From JBOHCT01 sp050699055 (GTDB taxonomy: Bacteria > Actinomycetota > Actinomycetes > Streptosporangiales > JBOHCT01): DNA of 15,165 nt. Under the pieces are notes generated by a model that had not been told where the DNA came from, ran no database searches, and saw only the letters and a list, made by a program, of their open reading frames with translations. The DNA is taken from NCBI GenBank assembly GCA_050699055.1, contig JBOHCT010000098.1, positions 1 through 15,165 of the forward strand. Reading direction: 5' to 3'. Below, one piece after another: positions 1 through 5,716 of the stretch. Position numbers and translations under genes: made by a program. Every line of letters starts with the position of its first letter. The stretch's first letter is position 1.

Positions 1-892
1 CCCGCGCGATCGTCGCGTGACCGAGCACGTCGTCGGGGCTCGTGGGCTCCTCGATCCACCACGGTGCGTACGGCTTCAGCGGCTCCATATGCGCGATCGC
101 CTCGTCGACGCTCCACCGCTGGTTGGCGTCGACCATGAGCTTCCGCTCCGGCCCGATGACCTCGCGCACGATGCGACACCGGCGTACGTCGTCGGCGGCG
201 TCGGCCCCGACCTTCAGCTTGACGTGGTCCCACCCGTCGTCGACCGCCATCCGGCAGAGCCGACGCAGCTTGACGTCCTCGTAGCCGAGCCAGCCCGCGG
301 ACGTGGTGTACGAGGGGTAGCCGAGCGTACGCAACTCCCGCTCCCTGTCCCGCTTGCCGGCCGCCGCCCTGCGCAGCAGGTCGACGGCCTCCTCGGGAGA
401 AAGGGCGTCGCGGATGTAGCGAAAGTCGACGCAGTCGACGACCTCCTCGGCGTCCATGTCCGCGAGTAGCTTCCACAGCGGCTTGTCCAGGGACTTCGCG
501 TACAGGTCCCACACCGCGTTGACGACCGCCGCCGTAGCGAGATGGATGACGCCCTTCTCCGGCCCGACCCAGCGCAGCTGGCTGTCGCCGGTGACGTGCC
601 GCCAGAACGCCCCCATGCCGGTGAAGACGTCGTCGAGACGGAGCCCGACGACCAGCGGGGCGAGCGCCTCGATCGCCGCGACGCACAGCTCGTTGCCCCG
701 CCCGATCGTGAACGTGAACCCGTGACCGGCCAGACCGTCGCCGCGGTCGGTACGCACGATCACGTAGGCCGCGGAGTAGTCGGGGTCCGGGTTCATCGCG
801 TCGGAACCGTCGAGGTTTCGCGACGTCGGGAAGCGGAGGTCGTACGTCTCCAGGCGGGTGATCGTCCCCGCGGCAGTGGTCATGCGGGTCAT
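1..892 (-). CDS. fucD: L-fuconate/D-arabinonate dehydratase (enolase superfamily), C-terminus cut by window edge
   Basis: Predicted cytosolic Mg2+-dependent dehydratase turning a sugar acid into its 2-keto-3-deoxy acid. 297 residues are visible of a family length near 440. The N-terminus (SDAMNPDPDYSAAYV, then FTIGRGNE) and the segment QLRWVGPEKGV match my memory of Xanthomonas FucD closely. The catalytic KxK is K225-L-K227, with metal ligands D255 (in VDANQRW) and E281 (in WWIEEPTSPDD). These sit seven residues later than K220, D248 and E274 of Xanthomonas FucD. The third metal ligand and the catalytic histidine would lie beyond the left edge. The ATG at 892 overlaps the upstream gene's TGA as ATGA and has GGAGG four bases upstream; an ATG at 883 is less well placed. 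It is the last visible gene of the operon. Known family members also accept D-arabinonate and L-galactonate, so the true substrate is open. Confidence 0.88.
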   Translation of the reverse strand, partial: MTRMTTAAGTITRLETYDLRFPTSRNLDGSDAMNPDPDYSAAYVIVRTDRGDGLAGHGFTFTIGRGNELCVAAIEALAPLVVGLRLDDVFTGMGAFWRHVTGDSQLRWVGPEKGVIHLATAAVVNAVWDLYAKSLDKPLWKLLADMDAEEVVDCVDFRYIRDALSPEEAVDLLRRAAAGKRDRERELRTLGYPSYTTSAGWLGYEDVKLRRLCRMAVDDGWDHVKLKVGADAADDVRRCRIVREVIGPERKLMVDANQRWSVDEAIAHMEPLKPYAPWWIEEPTSPDDVLGHATIAR

Positions 893-1746
893 ACGGCCTC
901 CACCGGACGGACGACGTTGACGAGCGACCCGAGGCCGGTGGCGGTGATCTCGACCTCGTCGCCCTCCCGCAGCGTGAAGTCCGGGTCGGGCACGATCGAC
1001 GTGCCGGTCAGCAGGACGACACCGCGCGGGAAGCGCTGCGCCCGGAAGAGCCAACTCAGCAGGTCGTCGACGCCCCGCCGCATCCGGGCCAGCTCGACCC
1101 TGTCGGAGCACACCACCTCGCCGGCCCTCCGGACCGCGAGCGCGATCGTCATCGCGTCGAGCGGTGGGGCTCCCGCGGCCGGGACGAGGCACGGCCCGAC
1201 CGCGCAGCTGCCCTCCCAGATCTTCGCCTGCGGAAGGTAGAGGGGGTTCTCGCCTTCGATGCTACGCGACGACAGGTCGTTGCCCACGACGTAGGCGACC
1301 GCGCGACCCGACGCGTCGGCGACGATGCCGAGCTCCGGCTCGGGAACATCCCAAGTCGAGTCGGACCTGATACCGATCTCCTCGTCCGGCCCACGGCTCG
1401 CGCCCGGCATCGCCTTGAAGAAGATCTCGGGGCGTTCGGCGCCGTACACCCGTTCGTAGATGTCGGCGCCGTGCGACTCCTCCATGCGGGCCGCGCGGCT
1501 GCGCTCGAACGTCACCCCCGCGGCCCACACCGGCTGATCGTCAAGCGGAGGAAGCCGGCGGACGTCGGACGGCACGGTGCCGGCGGCGGGGAGGGTCTCG
1601 AGGTCGGCGAGTCCCGGCGATCCCGCGGCCAGCAACCCACCGACTGTGACATCGCCGGCGAGCAGTTCGCGGGGACCGGAGTCCACGGGCCCTCGGGCGA
1701 GCCGGGAGCCTCCCGGCATGGCCACCCGCCACAGGCCGTTCGTCAT
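889..1746 (-). CDS. Fumarylacetoacetate hydrolase-fold enzyme, probable 2-keto-3-deoxy sugar acid dehydratase (KdaD-like) or diketo-acid hydrolase
   Basis: 285 residues, soluble. The FAH fold is seen from E103 onward: the acidic pair E136-x-E138 (in VPEPELG), D157 (in GNDLSSR) and K175 (in LYLPQAK) form the usual Mg2+ site. The C-terminus GTSIVPDPDFTLREGDEVEI is typical of FAH enzymes. The segment IEGENPLYLPQAKI resembles 2-keto-3-deoxy-D-arabinonate dehydratase of Sulfolobus more than fumarylacetoacetase, as I recall those families. The adjacent aldehyde dehydrogenase fits that reading, since the dehydratase product is 2-oxoglutarate semialdehyde. The alternative is 2,4-diketo-3-deoxy-L-fuconate hydrolase, but the dehydrogenase that route needs is not in the window. 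The ATG at 1746 is preceded by AGGAGG seven bases upstream. An in-frame ATG at 1770 overlaps the upstream stop as ATGA but lacks a ribosome site. It overlaps the downstream dehydratase gene by 4 bp. Confidence 0.85.
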   Translation of the reverse strand: MTNGLWRVAMPGGSRLARGPVDSGPRELLAGDVTVGGLLAAGSPGLADLETLPAAGTVPSDVRRLPPLDDQPVWAAGVTFERSRAARMEESHGADIYERVYGAERPEIFFKAMPGASRGPDEEIGIRSDSTWDVPEPELGIVADASGRAVAYVVGNDLSSRSIEGENPLYLPQAKIWEGSCAVGPCLVPAAGAPPLDAMTIALAVRRAGEVVCSDRVELARMRRGVDDLLSWLFRAQRFPRGVVLLTGTSIVPDPDFTLREGDEVEITATGLGSLVNVVRPVEAV

Positions 1747-1766
1747 CTGTCGCCCTCCTGGAGAGG

Positions 1767-3149
1767 TCATCGGGCTGCCGGACCGACCGTGAGGGTGTGG
1801 GTGGTGGTGTAGAAATCGCGGGCCGCCTTGCCCTGCTCGCGCGGGCCGTAGCTGGACGCCTTCTCCCCGCCGAACGGCGCCCAGAAGTCGACGCCGGAGG
1901 TCGGAGCGTTGACCCGTACGTGCCCGGTGTCGAGCTCGCCGAGGGCGGCGAGGGCCATGTCGAGATCGCGGGTGTAGACGGACGTGACGAGGCCGTAGCG
2001 GACCGCGTTGTTGAGGCGTACCGCCTGGGAGAGGTCGCCCGCCGACCGCAGGGCGACGATCGGACCGAATACCTCCTCTGTCAGCAACTGGCCGCCGTCG
2101 GGGACGTCGGCGACCACGGTCGGCTCGGCGTACCAGCCGGCACGATCGACGGGACCGCCCCCGACGAGCACACGTGCACCCTGCCCGCGTGCACTTCCGG
2201 CCGCGGCCACGACCTTGTCCCGGGCGTCCTCGGCGATGAGCGGACCGACAGCGGTGTCGTCGTCGGCGGGGTCCCCGATCCGCTGGCCGCGTACGGCATC
2301 GACCAGCGCTTCGCTTGCCTCGCTCAAGCGGTGGTCGTCGCCCACGACGACCACCCGGCCCGTCGCCGTGCACTTCTGACCCGCGTAGCCCATGGCCGCA
2401 CCGGCCACCGAGCCCGCCGCGCTCTCGAGGTCGGCGTCCGGCAGCACGATGGAAGCGTTGAGGCCGCCCATCTCGGCCTGAACCGGGATGCCGCGCCGCG
2501 CCGCGGCGACCGACACCGCACCGCCAGCCTCCACCGAGCCGGTGAACGACACGGCGTCGGACTCCTCTACGACCGCGCGCCCGGCCTCGGCGTCCCCGGG
2601 CAGGACGTGGACGAGGCCGTCAGGCAACGCCCCCCCGAGCAGCTCGCCCAGGCGGAGCGCCATGGCGGTCGACTCCGGCGCGGGCTTCAAGAGGACGGCG
2701 TTACCGAACGCGAGAGCCGGCGCCGCCTTCCACAGCGGGATCGCGAGCGGGAAGTTCCACGGCGTGATGAGGCCCGTCACTCCGTGTGGCAGACGGCGCA
2801 CGTACAACAGTGACTTGGGGTTCGCGGTGGGCAGGGTCTCGCCATCGGGCTCCAGTGCCTGCTGCGCGTAGTAACGCAGGATCGATACACCGCGCGCGAC
2901 CTCGCCCCGCGCCTCGGTCACCGGCTTGCCCACCTCGTCGACCATCAGCCGAGTCAACTCGTCGGCGGCCGCGCCGATTCTCTCAGCGGCGGCGGCGAGT
3001 GCCTGCGCCCGAGCCGGACCGCCGGCCCGGTCCCACTCCCGGCCGGCCTGACGCGCCCGTCGTGCGGCGTCGGCGACGGTCCCGGCATCGGCGTCGGGCA
3101 CTTGGACGATCACGCGGTCGGGTGACTGCGGGGAACGGCTCTCTACCAC
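1767..3149 (-). CDS. NAD(P)+-dependent aldehyde dehydrogenase, probable 2-oxoglutarate semialdehyde dehydrogenase
   Basis: 460 residues, soluble aldehyde dehydrogenase superfamily. Key residues are visible: N132 in TPWNFPLAIP, K155 in LLKPAPES, the FTGSVEAG cofactor loop (202-209), general base E226 in QAEMGGLNASIV, and nucleophile C260 in GQKCTATGR. EEVFGPIVALRS follows near 358. The GQKCTATGR and AEMGGLNASIV signatures recall 2-oxoglutarate semialdehyde dehydrogenases of pentose-acid pathways, and the KdaD-like neighbour supports that. Lactaldehyde oxidation is the alternative if the pathway runs through an aldolase. The start is a GTG with GGGAGG seven bases upstream. It is the first gene of the operon; the next gene begins about 20 bp after its stop, or overlaps it if the earlier ATG is used. 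The length is slightly short of the usual 475-490, mostly at the N-terminus. Confidence 0.88.
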   Translation of the reverse strand: MVESRSPQSPDRVIVQVPDADAGTVADAARRARQAGREWDRAGGPARAQALAAAAERIGAAADELTRLMVDEVGKPVTEARGEVARGVSILRYYAQQALEPDGETLPTANPKSLLYVRRLPHGVTGLITPWNFPLAIPLWKAAPALAFGNAVLLKPAPESTAMALRLGELLGGALPDGLVHVLPGDAEAGRAVVEESDAVSFTGSVEAGGAVSVAAARRGIPVQAEMGGLNASIVLPDADLESAAGSVAGAAMGYAGQKCTATGRVVVVGDDHRLSEASEALVDAVRGQRIGDPADDDTAVGPLIAEDARDKVVAAAGSARGQGARVLVGGGPVDRAGWYAEPTVVADVPDGGQLLTEEVFGPIVALRSAGDLSQAVRLNNAVRYGLVTSVYTRDLDMALAALGELDTGHVRVNAPTSGVDFWAPFGGEKASSYGPREQGKAARDFYTTTHTLTVGPAAR

Positions 3150-3192
3150 GTTGGATCCTCCCGAGGAGTCATCGGATCTCTGGAGTTTCTTT

Positions 3193-3240
3193 GTGAACCT
3201 CGCGGGCGTCGGCCCCGCGGGCCTGCTGGCTTCGGTTCAC
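3193..3240 (-). promoter_or_regulatory. Nested inverted repeat in the leader of the sugar-acid operon
   Basis: GTGAACC (3193-3199) and GGTTCAC (3234-3240) are perfect 7-bp inverted arms. Between them CGCGGG and CCCGCG can pair as an inner stem. The element ends about 45 bases upstream of the aldehyde dehydrogenase start. It could be a transcript hairpin or a split operator; no regulator gene is in the window to decide. Confidence 0.3.
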
Positions 3241-3362
3241 GTGCTCCCGAGACCCCGCAGCTCTTCGCCCCCACGACCGCGCCCCGCCACCCCCGATGGC
3301 CCTCGAACGCTCCGCTCGGGAGCCTGCCCACTCACCCCGGCGCCTCGCAAACACGTTCTTAG

Positions 3363-3391
3363 AGGTTGCTCGTCCCGCGGGCACGTGTCAA
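3363..3391 (-). promoter_or_regulatory. Weak promoter candidate for the sugar-acid operon
   Basis: On the minus strand TTGACA (3391-3386), a perfect -35 box, is followed after 17 bases by CAACCT (3368-3363), a poor -10 box. It would give a leader of about 200 bases containing the inverted repeat at 3193-3240. The palindrome GAGGT-ATGTC-ACCTC (3426-3440) lies just upstream. Confidence 0.25.
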
Positions 3392-3447
3392 AGCCGCCGC
3401 CCGCCACGGACAACCCAAGATGTCGGAGGTATGTCACCTCGAAACCG

Positions 3448-3469
3448 TTACCGTGCTCCGGCACGGCAA
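3448..3469 (-). terminator. Hairpin downstream of the SPFH gene
   Basis: CCGTGC and GCACGG (3451-3456, 3461-3466) form a perfect 6-bp stem around a four-base TCCG loop. Flanking TT/AA pairs extend it with one mismatch. It lies about 60 bases past the SPFH stop on the minus strand, with no long T-run, as is usual for terminator-like hairpins in actinomycetes. Confidence 0.4.
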
Positions 3470-3499
3470 ACGTCCCACCCGTAGATAGGCACCTGCGGA

Positions 3500-3520
3500 C
3501 GGGGTCGCACGCGTACCCCG
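3500..3520 (-). terminator. Terminator-like hairpin immediately after the SPFH gene
   Basis: CGGGGT (3500-3505) and ACCCCG (3515-3520) form a perfect 6-bp stem with a nine-base loop, ten bases after the SPFH stop codon. There is no T-tract. Together with the hairpin at 3448-3469 it may act as a tandem terminator. Confidence 0.4.
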
Positions 3521-3530
3521 CCGGATGCTC

Positions 3531-4490
3531 TCACTCCTTCTTACGGTGAGAGCCGTCCGCCTCGGCGGGCGGCTCTCCGGACGTGCCCTTCGCGACGTCG
3601 AACAACCCCCCGAGCCCTTCCAGCGCCTTTCCCATCTCGCTCGGGACGATCCACACCTTGTTGGAGTCGCCCTGCGCGATCTCGGGCAGCATCTGGATGT
3701 ACTGGTAGGCCAACAGCTGGTTGTCGGGCTTCCCCTGGTGGATGGCGCGGAACACCGTCGCGATCGCCTCCGCCTGCCCGCGTGCGCGTACGGACTGGGC
3801 CTCGGCGTCGCCCTTCGCCTTGAGCACAGCCGCCTCGGCCTCGCCACGAGCTCGCAGCACCGCACCCTGCCGCTCACCCTCCGCGGTGAGGATCGCCGAC
3901 TGCTTCTCGCCCTCCGCGGTGAGGATCGCGGCCCGCTTGTCACGCTCGGCACGTGTCTGCTTCTCCATCGACTCCTGGATCGAGGGGGGCGGGTCGATGG
4001 CCTTCAGCTCGGCCCGGTTCACCCGGACACCCCAGTCGGCCGCCTTCTCCTCGAGCGCGGCACGCAGCCGCCTGTTGATGTCGTCCCGCGAGGTCAGCAC
4101 GCTGTCGAGATCCAGCCCGCTGATGACGTTGCGGAGGGTGGTGACGGTGAGTTGCTCCATGCCCGTGATGAAGTTGGCGCCCCCGTACGAGGCGGTCCTC
4201 GGGTCGTCCACGTTGAAGTAGACGACGGTGTCGATGCTGACGACGAGCTTGTCCTCGGTGATGACCGGCTGCGGCGGGAAGCTCACCACCTGCTCGCGCA
4301 GATCGATCAGCGGCCGCATCCGGTCGATGAACGGCAGCACGACATTGAGCCCGGCCCCCAGGGTCCGGTGGTAGTGGCCGCCGCGTTCCACGACGCCAGC
4401 TGTCCCCTGTGGGACGACGCGGACCGTGCGTGCGAGAGCCACCAGCACCAGGATCGCGATGACGATGACGACGATGAGGAGAACGTTCAT
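3531..4490 (-). CDS. SPFH/band 7 (stomatin/prohibitin-like) membrane protein
   Basis: 319 residues. One N-terminal membrane anchor (residues about 3-22, LLIVVIVIAILVLVALA) is followed by the band 7 domain (about 25-200, with VVPQGTAGVVERGG, LREQVVSFPPQPVITEDKL and LRNVISGLDLDSVLTSRD). A long alpha-helix then follows, rich in 11-residue repeats of the type AILTAEGEKQS, and a conserved tail (LAYQYIQMLPEIAQGDSNKVWIVP). The tail and core match the stomatin-like bacterial group thought to scaffold membrane microdomains or regulate membrane proteases. The ATG at 4490 has AGGTGG a few bases upstream. Such genes often sit next to an nfeD gene; here only 189 bp separate it from the ABC ATPase gene, too little for one. 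The exact function is unknown. Confidence 0.9.
   Translation of the reverse strand: MNVLLIVVIVIAILVLVALARTVRVVPQGTAGVVERGGHYHRTLGAGLNVVLPFIDRMRPLIDLREQVVSFPPQPVITEDKLVVSIDTVVYFNVDDPRTASYGGANFITGMEQLTVTTLRNVISGLDLDSVLTSRDDINRRLRAALEEKAADWGVRVNRAELKAIDPPPSIQESMEKQTRAERDKRAAILTAEGEKQSAILTAEGERQGAVLRARGEAEAAVLKAKGDAEAQSVRARGQAEAIATVFRAIHQGKPDNQLLAYQYIQMLPEIAQGDSNKVWIVPSEMGKALEGLGGLFDVAKGTSGEPPAEADGSHRKKE
3877..3929 (-). repeat. 33-bp in-frame coding repeat in the SPFH helix
   Basis: A 20-bp block starting at 3877 recurs identically at 3910, an offset of 33 bp (11 codons). It encodes AILTAEGE twice and is the best-preserved part of about five hendecad repeats in the oligomerisation helix. It is explained by protein structure, not by a mobile or regulatory element. 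Confidence 0.7.
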
Positions 4491-4614
4491 GACGCCACCT
4501 GTCCGCCGCCAGCGGCTGCGCCGTGAGTCTCCATGACGACCACCTATCCAGGACCGCGTCGCAGGGCTTCGTCCCTACTCCGCGTGCCTACCCAGATGTC
4601 TACGCGCCCAGATC

Positions 4615-4635
4615 CTAAACGCACAAAGCGTTTGG
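4615..4635. promoter_or_regulatory. Inverted repeat between the ABC ATPase and SPFH genes
   Basis: AAACGC (4617-4622) and GCGTTT (4628-4633) are perfect arms around ACAAA, extended to 8 bp with one G-T pair. It lies 45 bases after the ATPase stop and 125 bases before the SPFH start on the minus strand. TAGGAT, a good -10 box, overlaps its promoter-distal arm (4617-4612), but no -35 box is seen. It could be a terminator of the ATPase transcript or an operator of the SPFH gene. Confidence 0.35.
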
Positions 4636-4679
4636 CGGGGATCACCCACCGTGTATCGGCGTGGGCACTGGCGTCGGCC

Positions 4680-5474
4680 TCAGGAGGCGGCGCGCGCGGT
4701 CCAGCGGCCTTCGGACCGGTCGAGGGTCAGCGGCATGGCGAAGCACTCCGATAGCGCCTCCTGGGTCAACACCTCGTCCACCGGCCCAACGGCGACGATC
4801 TTGCCATCCCGAAGAAGCATGACGTGGGTGAACCCAGCGGGCACCTCCTCGACGTGATGGGTCACGAGGCACATGGCAGGAGCCCCTCCGTCGAAGGCGA
4901 GTCGGGTCAGGCGGTGGAGGAGATCCTCACGCCCGCCGAGGTCGAGCCCTGCCGCCGGCTCGTCGAGGAGGAGCAGCTCAGGATCGGGCATGAGGGCCCG
5001 GGCGATCTGGACACGCTTACGCTCGCCCTCCGACAGCGTCCCGAACCTCCGTCTGATCAGATGTGAGCAACCCAGCTGGTCGAGCAGCCTGACCGCGCGG
5101 GTGACGTCCTGGGACTCGTATGCCTCCCGCCATCTGCCCACGACGGCGTAGGACGCCGTCAGCACGAGATCGATGACCTTCTCCCCTGGCGGAACCCGCT
5201 CGGCGACGGCGGCACTCTCGATGCCGATACGGGGGCGCAGCTCGAAGACGTCGACCTTGCCGAGCCGCTCGCCGAGGATCTCGGCCGAACCCTTGGTCGG
5301 GTGCAATGCGGTGGCCACGACCTGGAGCAGCGTGGTCTTGCCCGCGCCGTTGGGGCCGAGGACGACCCATCGTTCGTCCTCCTCGACAGTCCAGTCTACG
5401 CTGTCGAGCAGTGTCGCCCCGTCGCGCCGGACTGTCACGCCACGCAGTCGCAACACCTCGCCGGGCCTACCCAC
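4680..5474 (-). CDS. Orphan ABC-type ATPase (ATP-binding protein without a permease)
   Basis: A soluble ABC nucleotide-binding domain of 264 residues from this start. Visible motifs are Walker A GPNGAGKTT, the signature LSEGERKR, Walker B LLLLDEP followed by AAGLDLGGRE, and the H-loop THH. The Q-loop position reads RIGIESAAVAERV, without the usual glutamine. No permease or binding protein is nearby, so its partner and substrate are unknown. Similar stand-alone ATPases are common in actinomycetes; a role in transport, or in a non-transport ATP-driven process, is inference. I chose GTG at 5474 because AGGAGGTGA (5491-5483), fully complementary to the 16S rRNA 3' end, lies eight bases upstream. 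An in-frame ATG at 5516 would add 14 residues but has only a weak ribosome site. It is divergent from the gene at 5717. Confidence 0.85.
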   Translation of the reverse strand: MGRPGEVLRLRGVTVRRDGATLLDSVDWTVEEDERWVVLGPNGAGKTTLLQVVATALHPTKGSAEILGERLGKVDVFELRPRIGIESAAVAERVPPGEKVIDLVLTASYAVVGRWREAYESQDVTRAVRLLDQLGCSHLIRRRFGTLSEGERKRVQIARALMPDPELLLLDEPAAGLDLGGREDLLHRLTRLAFDGGAPAMCLVTHHVEEVPAGFTHVMLLRDGKIVAVGPVDEVLTQEALSECFAMPLTLDRSEGRWTARAAS

Positions 5475-5550
5475 GATCGCGCTCACCTCCTCGCCTCGGC
5501 TGACGCCCGCATCCATCCCCGGCGGGCGCGCTCACCTCCTGGCTCGCTCC

Positions 5551-5580
5551 GCGCCCGGCCACCCCGCGCCCGGCCACCCC
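5551..5580. repeat. 15-bp perfect tandem duplication
   Basis: GCGCCCGGCCACCCC occurs twice head to tail (5551-5565 and 5566-5580). It is non-coding and GC-rich, and probably arose by replication slippage. Confidence 0.85.
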
Positions 5581-5631
5581 GACTCGCTCGTCGCCTCGCC
5601 GCCACCTCGATCGGCCGCTCGCCGCTACAGT

Positions 5632-5694
5632 CGCCGGTACATGTCTACCGGGCGCACTCGCGTCCGCGGCCGCCGGTACATGTCTACCGGGCGC
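5632..5694. promoter_or_regulatory. Two direct copies of an 18-bp palindrome, probable operator pair
   Basis: A 24-bp identical repeat (5632-5655 and 5671-5694, 39 bp apart) contains the interrupted palindrome CCGGTACATGTCTACCGG at 5634-5651 and 5673-5690. Arms CCGGTA and TACCGG are perfect, which is typical of a binding site for a dimeric transcription factor. The second copy covers the expected -35 position of the gene at 5717. Both also lie upstream of the divergent ABC ATPase gene. Confidence 0.55.
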
Positions 5695-5704
5695 GCTCAC
5701 CTCC

Positions 5705-5710
5705 TATCGT
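5705..5710 (+). promoter_or_regulatory. -10 box of a probable leaderless promoter
   Basis: TATCGT fits the actinobacterial TANNNT -10 pattern and ends six bases before the GTG at 5717, the spacing expected when transcription begins at the start codon. No ribosome site precedes that GTG on the plus strand. The -35 position falls within the palindrome at 5673-5690. Confidence 0.45.
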
Positions 5711-5716
5711 GGTGCG

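Larger units (their letters stand above)
3150..3530. other. 381-bp non-coding region upstream of the sugar-acid operon
   Basis: No convincing gene: the open frames here show no domain signature and are rich in Arg, Pro, Ser and Gly, as expected of chance frames in GC-rich DNA. The stretch holds two hairpins behind the SPFH gene (3448-3469 and 3500-3520), a 15-bp interrupted palindrome GAGGT-ATGTC-ACCTC (3426-3440), a TTGACA box on the minus strand (3391-3386) and a nested inverted repeat (3193-3240) close to the aldehyde dehydrogenase start. It should carry both the SPFH terminator and the promoter and operator of the catabolic operon. Confidence 0.6.
5478..5705 (-). repeat. Three copies of AGGAGGTGAGCGCG (minus strand)
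   Basis: The 14-mer occurs at 5491-5478, 5540-5527 and 5705-5692 on the minus strand. The last two share 18 bp (5523-5540 and 5688-5705). Each contains AGGAGGTGA, a full-length match to the anti-Shine-Dalgarno sequence. Only the copy at 5491 is correctly spaced from a start codon (GTG at 5474). Confidence 0.75.
5475..5716. other. Repeat-rich divergent intergenic region
   Basis: 242 bp between the ABC ATPase gene and the unknown gene at 5717. It contains three copies of a ribosome-site-like 14-mer, a 15-bp tandem duplication and two copies of a palindrome-bearing repeat, each listed separately. Open frames crossing it on the minus strand are low-complexity products of the repeats. Confidence 0.7.

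Noticed and set aside
1747..2373. Possible N-terminal extension of the FAH-fold gene
   Set aside because: The frame is open upstream, but it runs through the aldehyde dehydrogenase gene in another frame and is low-complexity Arg-rich. The ATG at 1746 has a strong ribosome site and gives the normal family length.
1797..2813. 338-codon plus-strand frame opposite the aldehyde dehydrogenase
   Set aside because: Antisense shadow of a gene with intact catalytic residues; no recognisable motif.
3151..3549. Plus-strand frame of 132 codons in the gap before the SPFH gene
   Set aside because: No domain, no ribosome site, Arg/Pro/Ser-rich, and it overlaps hairpins and the SPFH 3' end on the other strand.
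3525..4526. 333-codon plus-strand frame opposite the SPFH gene
   Set aside because: Complement of the SPFH gene; rich in His, Asp and Arg with no domain, while the minus strand shows a membrane anchor and a band 7 domain.
5467..5700. A 77-codon minus-strand frame with repeated SAPGRHVPA and VAGRG units
   Set aside because: The amino-acid repeats simply reflect the DNA repeats of the intergenic region; the start GTG lies inside a ribosome-site-like copy and no ribosome site precedes it.
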